Origin: CAZBEA01 sp964519355
Lineage (GTDB): Bacteria; Patescibacteriota; Microgenomatia; Levybacterales; GWA1-39-11
Assembly: GCA_964519355.1 (NCBI GenBank)
Contig: CAZFJW010000042.1
Location: 1-11,526, forward strand
Direction of reading: 5' to 3'
Length of the DNA stretch: 11,526 nt
The notes beneath the pieces are model-generated. The model was not told where the DNA came from. It searched no databases and saw only the letters and a list, made by a program, of their open reading frames with translations. The translations under genes and the position numbers were made by a program. Of the stretch, positions 7,221-11,526 are shown piece by piece (the stretch's first letter is position 1; each line of letters starts with the position of its first letter).

Positions 7221-7229
7221 TGTAGTATC
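7213..7229. repeat. Perfect 7-bp-arm inverted repeat over the -10 box
   Basis: GATACTA (7213-7219) and TAGTATC (7223-7229) flank TTG. The palindrome covers the -10 and the predicted start site (near 7227). That is the same register as CIRCE on the hrcA promoter but with unrelated sequence. It could be an operator for a different regulator. Because it is mostly upstream of +1, it cannot act as an RNA hairpin in the transcript from this promoter. Confidence 0.6.
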
Positions 7230-7236
7230 GAGTATT

Positions 7237-7539
7237 ATGGCTGTCCCGTGCCCACCAGATAACATACGAACAGATTTAGGTTGTATTCCTACAGACCCAA
7301 TTCCTTTTGTTGGAAAAGTATATGGAATTGGACTTTCATTCATTGGTCTTATTGCTTTTGTCTTCATGATTATTGGAGGATATTATCTCTTGAGCAGTCA
7401 GGGAAATCCAGAGCGGGTTGCCAAAGGAAAATCATTTATTTACTATGCAATAGCAGGCGTACTACTGGCAGTCTTTGGATTTGTTATCGTTGAAGTTGTG
7501 GGAGGGGATGTTCTTCGAATCCCCGGAATTGGTTCCTAA
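7237..7539 (+). CDS. VirB2/TrbC-like pilin-type membrane protein
   Basis: A 100-residue protein with two hydrophobic helices (about residues 27-52 and 67-89). A short polar loop carrying SSQGNPERVAKGK joins them, the architecture of VirB2/TrbC pilin subunits of type IV secretion systems. The N-terminus has cysteines at 5 and 16 and a LGCIPTDP stretch before the first helix; the C-terminus ends DVLRIPGIGS. I recall this combination from a widespread small protein of candidate-phylum bacteria. No cleavable signal peptide is evident, unlike classical VirB2. The ATG at 7237 is preferred over 7165 because the promoter lies between them; the longer form would add 24 residues without a signal peptide and overlap the preceding gene. 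It sits 3 nt before the VirB6-like gene. Pilus assembly itself is inference. Confidence 0.85.
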   Translation: MAVPCPPDNIRTDLGCIPTDPIPFVGKVYGIGLSFIGLIAFVFMIIGGYYLLSSQGNPERVAKGKSFIYYAIAGVLLAVFGFVIVEVVGGDVLRIPGIGS

Positions 7540-7542
7540 CAT

Positions 7543-10251
7543 ATGAAAAAAATTCTGCCCATTCTGTTGACCAGTTTTGTCATCTTGTTGTTTATATCAC
7601 CTTTAAATGTGTCTGCTCAGATACCAACATCTACACCAACTCCTACACCAACACCCGAGCCTGCAGCGCCAGAAGGTTCTTGGTTTCCAGACTCTGAAGT
7701 AACATTTGTAGGAAAAGCCGCAAGCAGATCTGATTCATTTTTAAATTGGACAATTCAAAATTATGATTGGCTGTGTGTTACCAAAGATGCCAATAAAAAT
7801 TGTGATAATTCGAGTAATCCAGTGATCGACTTCTGGAAGTTAATTCGCAACATCATGTATGCATTTTTGGCACTTTTTGTTCTCGCTACAGCATTTATTA
7901 TGATTGTGACCCGTGGGAAAAACATTACAATTCTAAAGTTTCTACCCAGGTTTGCGATGATATTTCTCTTGATAACCCTCTCATACGCTTTTATTGTATT
8001 TTTCTATCAGATTGTTGATGCAATAACAGGATTTTTCTTCCGAGTCAGTGACCAGGCGACTAATGTTAGAAGGCTGATTAATTCTTCTGATCTTCTTTTT
8101 GTAGGGTTCGACTACTCATCATTTATAGGGTTTAGGAAAGCGGGTGTAGAAAATGATGAATCGGCTTTCATATCACTGCTCTTAGTCAGATTAACGGCTG
8201 TTACTTATTATGTCATGACAGGATTACTGCTTATTCGAAAGATAATCTTGTGGTTTTTTGTTGTCGTGTCCCCAATTTTTCCAATACTTCTTTTTTACAG
8301 TCCGCTTCGCAACACGGCAAAGATTTGGATCGGTGAATTTTTTAGGTGGTTATTGTATGCTCCGCTTTTTGCTGTATTTTTGCATGGTGTTGTTGAAATG
8401 TGGCGTTCTCCAGCTGCAATTCCCTTGCAATTCCCAGAACTCATAGTTAACCCTGACCCAAGGACAATAGACCCAGCATCAACTACTCAGTACTATCCTA
8501 CCGCAATTAACATCCTTCTAGGTGGTCCAGGACAGACAATCGATATTACAAATTCAGTAAATATCAATGATACCTTTGCTTTATATGTTGTAGCTCTTCT
8601 AATGTTGTGGGTTGTTATACTTTTGCCATTTCTTCTTCTTAAAATATTTCTTGATTACATAAATTCTGTTTCGCTTGGCAATAATCTCATGGTACAAAAA
8701 ATTAAGAATACAAATCTGCCATTTATTGGAAAAGGGTTCCCACCGGGTCCTACTCCGCCGGGAAGTCAGCCTCCGGGCCTTACGCAGCCAACAGGAATGG
8801 CTATGGCACTGCCGTTCTTAAACAAGAAAAGCGTTGTTTCAACAAAAATAGGTTCTGAGAAGTCAGTATCAGTTCAAAAGCAGAAAGAAGAGGTAAATCA
8901 GGTTCTAAAAATAACCAATCTCTCTATTCCAAAAATGCGTGATATTGCACGATATGAAACTTCAATGATCTCCAAAAATCAAGAGAGTAGAACTGAAATT
9001 AATAAAGTAAGTGAAACGCTGGAAAAGATTGCCAATCCGACAACTGTTTCTACCCCTCTTGAGCGTGAGAGGGTTAGTGTGATGAGAGAAAAACTGATCG
9101 AAGAAAGACAGAAAGGCAACCCAATTGCAACTCAGATATTATCTGCATCAAGCCTCACATCTCAAATGGGTAATTCACGACATCAAACAGTTGTTCAGCC
9201 ACATATTGAAGTTACAGTACAACTTAGTCAGCTCTTAAAGAACATTGCAAATCCTTCGACAGTTATTTTGCCAAAAGATCATGAAAGGGTTCAGGAAGTT
9301 CGATCCTATCTCACACAAGAAAAGCAAAAAGGCAACACACTTGCGACAGAAGTATTGCATGCATCAGAACAAATTAATCGTAAAGTAGAACAGCGGCAGG
9401 TAACAAATGAGCTTTCTGAAGAATTAGTTCGAGAAAAGTCTACAACGAACAATAAAGTGGCTGTGGCAATTTTGGATTCGGGCATTCCATTGGACTCAGT
9501 CCTAAGGACTCTTGCAAATCCAGATACAGCTCAAGATATAGACCGACAGAAAATTACAGAAATTCAGAATGTCATAAATGAAGAGGCGCAGCATGGAAAT
9601 CCACTTTCTGAAAAAGTCATACAGACTAGTAAAATTGTTGCTCAAAAAGCATTGACCCCTGAAGAGGAAAAGAAAACCATAGAAAATCTTGAGACCAAAC
9701 TTGTAGAAGAGAATAAAAGAGGAAATGAAGTTGCACAAAAAGTTCTTCCACAGCAGGCACCAGCAACAGTTGTATCTATTCAAGCTAAATTGCCAAATGA
9801 GAATACAGTTCAGCAGGTTAGTATTGAGGAGTATGAAGAGGTAAGAAAGATGTGGGAGGAGAATTATCAAAATCTAGAAATTCCTGTAGGTTTGGATGGT
9901 CAGCAAGCGGAGAGAACAGAATGGCTTGCTTCTGATATAGAAAAAATGAATAACACAATAAATCTTCTAAATTCTCAAGATGAAAAACAAGTCAAACAAG
10001 GAATGGAAGCTGTTGCAAATATCTTACCTTTCCTTTTGATTGGAGGATTTTCAAAGAGCGAGGTTATTACATATCTTAAAGCCAAACTTGAAGCTGCGAA
10101 GGCTGTTACATTAATACTTAAGAAAAAAGAAGACGAAGAAGATACGCTTCTTGGAACAAAAGAAAAAGAAGAACACGCGACGATGGTAAAACACGAGATG
10201 CGTGAATTACCTGAAGATGAACCTAAAGATGAATTGCAAAAGAGTGAGTAA
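7543..10251 (+). CDS. VirB6/TrbL-like polytopic membrane protein with long repeat-bearing tail
   Basis: The 902-residue product begins with a signal peptide (1 to about 25, ending NVSAQ). A Thr-Pro-rich linker (29-41) and an outward segment with C78 and C87 follow, which could form a disulphide. About six helices come next (near 103-123, 134-156, 211-231, 234-252, 264-284, 344-369). Residues 394-420 are a Pro/Gly-rich hinge, and roughly 425-902 is a hydrophilic tail, probably cytoplasmic. The tail holds repeats with an ANP box and a GN box and ends in a highly acidic, lysine-rich stretch. Layout and pairing with a VirB2-like gene fit the inner-membrane channel of a type IV secretion-like system; sequence identity to VirB6/TrbL is not strong enough to assert by eye. 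It starts 3 nt after the pilin-like gene with no Shine-Dalgarno sequence or own promoter, so the two are probably cotranscribed. Confidence 0.85.
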   Translation: MKKILPILLTSFVILLFISPLNVSAQIPTSTPTPTPTPEPAAPEGSWFPDSEVTFVGKAASRSDSFLNWTIQNYDWLCVTKDANKNCDNSSNPVIDFWKLIRNIMYAFLALFVLATAFIMIVTRGKNITILKFLPRFAMIFLLITLSYAFIVFFYQIVDAITGFFFRVSDQATNVRRLINSSDLLFVGFDYSSFIGFRKAGVENDESAFISLLLVRLTAVTYYVMTGLLLIRKIILWFFVVVSPIFPILLFYSPLRNTAKIWIGEFFRWLLYAPLFAVFLHGVVEMWRSPAAIPLQFPELIVNPDPRTIDPASTTQYYPTAINILLGGPGQTIDITNSVNINDTFALYVVALLMLWVVILLPFLLLKIFLDYINSVSLGNNLMVQKIKNTNLPFIGKGFPPGPTPPGSQPPGLTQPTGMAMALPFLNKKSVVSTKIGSEKSVSVQKQKEEVNQVLKITNLSIPKMRDIARYETSMISKNQESRTEINKVSETLEKIANPTTVSTPLERERVSVMREKLIEERQKGNPIATQILSASSLTSQMGNSRHQTVVQPHIEVTVQLSQLLKNIANPSTVILPKDHERVQEVRSYLTQEKQKGNTLATEVLHASEQINRKVEQRQVTNELSEELVREKSTTNNKVAVAILDSGIPLDSVLRTLANPDTAQDIDRQKITEIQNVINEEAQHGNPLSEKVIQTSKIVAQKALTPEEEKKTIENLETKLVEENKRGNEVAQKVLPQQAPATVVSIQAKLPNENTVQQVSIEEYEEVRKMWEENYQNLEIPVGLDGQQAERTEWLASDIEKMNNTINLLNSQDEKQVKQGMEAVANILPFLLIGGFSKSEVITYLKAKLEAAKAVTLILKKKEDEEDTLLGTKEKEEHATMVKHEMRELPEDEPKDELQKSE
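9019..9753 (+). repeat. Diverged protein repeats in the VirB6-like tail
   Basis: Three units of about 48 residues begin near residues 493, 565 and 654 of the encoded protein, with a fourth partial copy near 711-737. Each full unit has an (I/L)ANP(T/S/D)T box, then a charged helix, then a KGN or HGN box followed by two to three small or hydrophobic residues and a (K/Q/E)(V/I)L/I motif. The partial copy lacks the ANP box but keeps NKRGNEVAQKVL. Spacing is about 72 and 89 residues. The DNA itself is well diverged, so these are old duplications. Confidence 0.75.
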
Positions 10252-10254
10252 TTC

Positions 10255-10284
10255 TTGTGGGAAGGATAGTGCTCGTGTTATAAC
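10255..10284 (+). promoter_or_regulatory. Promoter of the Clp ATPase gene
   Basis: TTGTGG (10255-10260) begins three bases after the upstream stop codon. After an 18-bp spacer comes TATAAC (10279-10284). The predicted +1 near 10291 is about 8 nt before the ATG. No CIRCE or CtsR-type site is seen, so heat control by HrcA is not indicated here. Confidence 0.5.
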
Positions 10285-10298
10285 TAAATAGCGCAACT

Positions 10299-11526
10299 AT
10301 GTTTGGAAATTTATTAGGAAATAATGGAAAAAATGATTCACCTATCCAGGGTGGGTCTGATCAGTCTCAAAATTTTTCACAACAAGCACCACAAGTGACA
10401 TATCAGGTTCAACAGGGCCCATCTGGGTATCCTCAGCAAAATATTCCAATGCAAGTTCAAGATCCAAATTCACTGATAGCCCCTCAGCAAAGTGTCCAGC
10501 AATTTCAACAAGCACCTGTTCAACAATTGCCTCAAGACCAATTTGGTATTCAAGCACCAAATAATGTTTCAATGAATCCAGCAAATCCTGTTTTTCCACA
10601 GCAAAATATCCAAGACCCAAGTCAAATGACAGATGGTCAAACTCAGAACCCACCTCAGACTGGACAGTCATTTCAGCAAAATGATTCAACTCAGGCTCAG
10701 GAAGGAATTGATCCAGAAAAAAGACAAGATCTGACCGCGCTTTCAAGGCTTGATCCAAGATCAACTCAAGTCGTTTATCAAGCAACAGAAGAAGCAAAGC
10801 GCATTAAACAAACATTTATTGAGCCTGAACAGCTTTTGTATGGTCTTTTATATGATAGGGATGTTTTTCAGCTTCTTGAACAATTCTCAGTGGATGTGGC
10901 AACAATTTCGAAAGAAGTACAACAGGGAGAAAAAATGGGAAACTTTAGTGGTCAGCCGACTTTATCTGAGGTTACCAAACAAATTATCGAACAGGCATTT
11001 GAAATTACAAAAGGAAGAGGAGCAAGTTTTATCAGTCCAGAAGATATTCTTTTAGCCCTGTTTAATGCAGCAGGCACAACAAGTACGTTTCTGAATACAA
11101 AGGGCATCCAGAAAGAAAAAGTTGAAGAAAAACTTTCAAAGAGTGCAAATTACTCTGTAGCGAAGAAAACAATGCTTGATAAGTTTGGAATTGATTTGAC
11201 TGAACAAGCACGACAAGGATTGCTGGACCCAGTTACTGGAAGAGATAAGGAAGTAGAACGGGTCATTCATATAATTTTAAGGCGCACAAAAAACAACCCA
11301 CTGCTAATTGGTGAAGCTGGTGTTGGTAAGACGGCAATAGTTGAAGCTCTTGCGCAAAAGATCATCGATGGAAGTGTTCCGCAGGAATTAAAAGACAAAA
11401 AAATTATCCAATTAGAATTGGCCTCGTTAGTAGCTGGGGCATCACACCGTGGGGAGTTTGAAGAGAGACTTAGAAATATCATTCGAGAGGTTCAGGCAGC
11501 AAATGATAAAGTTCTTTTTATTGATG
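10299..11526 (+). CDS. Clp/Hsp100 AAA+ ATPase with Gln/Pro-rich N-terminal extension (3' end outside window)
   Basis: ATP-dependent unfoldase or disaggregase of the ClpA/B/C group; 409 codons are visible and the frame stays open to the window edge. Residues 1 to about 135 are a low-complexity Gln/Pro/Asn-rich stretch with about 36 glutamines. A Clp N-type domain follows (about 140-290) with two helical repeats (IEPEQLLYGLL and ISPEDILLALF). The first AAA+ domain begins near 305 with LDPVTGRDKEVERVI. Walker A is GEAGVGKT at 338-345, with Ala replacing the usual Pro. A pore-region stretch (LVAGASHRGEFEERL) follows, and the window stops inside Walker B (KVLFID). ClpB and ClpC differ mainly in the middle domain, which is not visible, so I give no symbol. 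The ATG at 10299 is upheld by the promoter just upstream; a later start would remove the extension. Confidence 0.93.
   Translation, partial: MFGNLLGNNGKNDSPIQGGSDQSQNFSQQAPQVTYQVQQGPSGYPQQNIPMQVQDPNSLIAPQQSVQQFQQAPVQQLPQDQFGIQAPNNVSMNPANPVFPQQNIQDPSQMTDGQTQNPPQTGQSFQQNDSTQAQEGIDPEKRQDLTALSRLDPRSTQVVYQATEEAKRIKQTFIEPEQLLYGLLYDRDVFQLLEQFSVDVATISKEVQQGEKMGNFSGQPTLSEVTKQIIEQAFEITKGRGASFISPEDILLALFNAAGTTSTFLNTKGIQKEKVEEKLSKSANYSVAKKTMLDKFGIDLTEQARQGLLDPVTGRDKEVERVIHIILRRTKNNPLLIGEAGVGKTAIVEALAQKIIDGSVPQELKDKKIIQLELASLVAGASHRGEFEERLRNIIREVQAANDKVLFID

Noticed and set aside
7165..7236. Upstream in-frame ATG for the pilin-like gene
   Set aside because: It would overlap the end of the previous gene, lies 5' of the promoter boxes at 7192-7220 and adds no signal peptide. 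The ATG at 7237 fits better.
9502..9870. Minus-strand open frame of 122 codons
   Set aside because: Antisense of the VirB6-like tail. The Phe/Leu/Cys-rich product reflects the A-rich sense strand and has no promoter.
10262..10298. CIRCE-like fragments (AGTGCT and TAGCGC) before the Clp gene
   Set aside because: The half-sites are in the wrong order and too degenerate (about 6 of 9 and 5 of 9), so a CIRCE call is not supported.
10342..10797. Minus-strand open frame of 151 codons
   Set aside because: It lies opposite the Gln-rich part of the Clp gene. Its Leu/Glu/Asp-rich composition is what antisense of CAA/CAG-rich coding sequence gives, and it has no promoter or family likeness.
10750..11055. 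Plus-strand open frame of 101 codons
   Set aside because: It is out of frame with the Clp gene, whose frame shows a clear Clp N domain and Walker A through and beyond this region.
1..11526. Alternative genetic code with TGA as glycine
   Set aside because: The recognised genes have no in-frame TGA, and the small membrane protein ends at TGA directly at the metG promoter, so the standard code fits.

Overview
The window looks like a compact, AT-rich bacterial chromosome segment, most likely from the Candidate Phyla Radiation (Patescibacteria; I favour Microgenomates or a relative). This rests on the minimal MetRS, the very short HrcA, the VirB2-like protein with its CIPTDP motif, the absence of visible Shine-Dalgarno sequences and gaps of only a few tens of bases. 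All genes read in the standard code with TGA as stop, which argues against the Gracilibacteria/SR1 code. The lineage is inferred from protein character, not from a search.

Layout. Positions 1-1852 are on the minus strand: the first codons of a gene leaving the window (start at 31), metG (methionyl-tRNA synthetase) and a small four-helix membrane protein. From 1943 everything is on the plus strand. First comes a heat-shock cluster, hrcA-grpE-dnaK (1943-5051), with a CIRCE operator lying on its promoter. Next come three envelope genes (5094-10251): a 695-residue membrane-anchored extracytoplasmic protein of unknown function, a small VirB2/TrbC-like pilin-type protein, and a 902-residue polytopic protein of VirB6/TrbL type with a long repeat-containing tail. 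Last is the N-terminal third or so of a Clp/Hsp100 ATPase (10299 to the window end), with an unusual Gln/Pro-rich leader. Proteostasis genes thus flank an envelope module, and dnaJ is not in its usual place after dnaK.

The strongest non-gene signal concerns expression. Six or seven starts have a sigma70-type promoter placed so that the predicted transcript begins 0 to about 17 nt before the start codon, and no start has a convincing Shine-Dalgarno sequence. The -35 box often touches or overlaps the preceding stop codon, so many gaps are just one promoter long. This suggests mostly leaderless or near-leaderless transcription. Palindromes lie over the core promoter at three of these sites: CIRCE before hrcA, and two unrelated inverted repeats before the 695-residue protein and the pilin-like gene.

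No rRNA, tRNA, CRISPR array, insertion sequence or rho-independent terminator was seen. No gene-free stretch exceeds about 90 bases.
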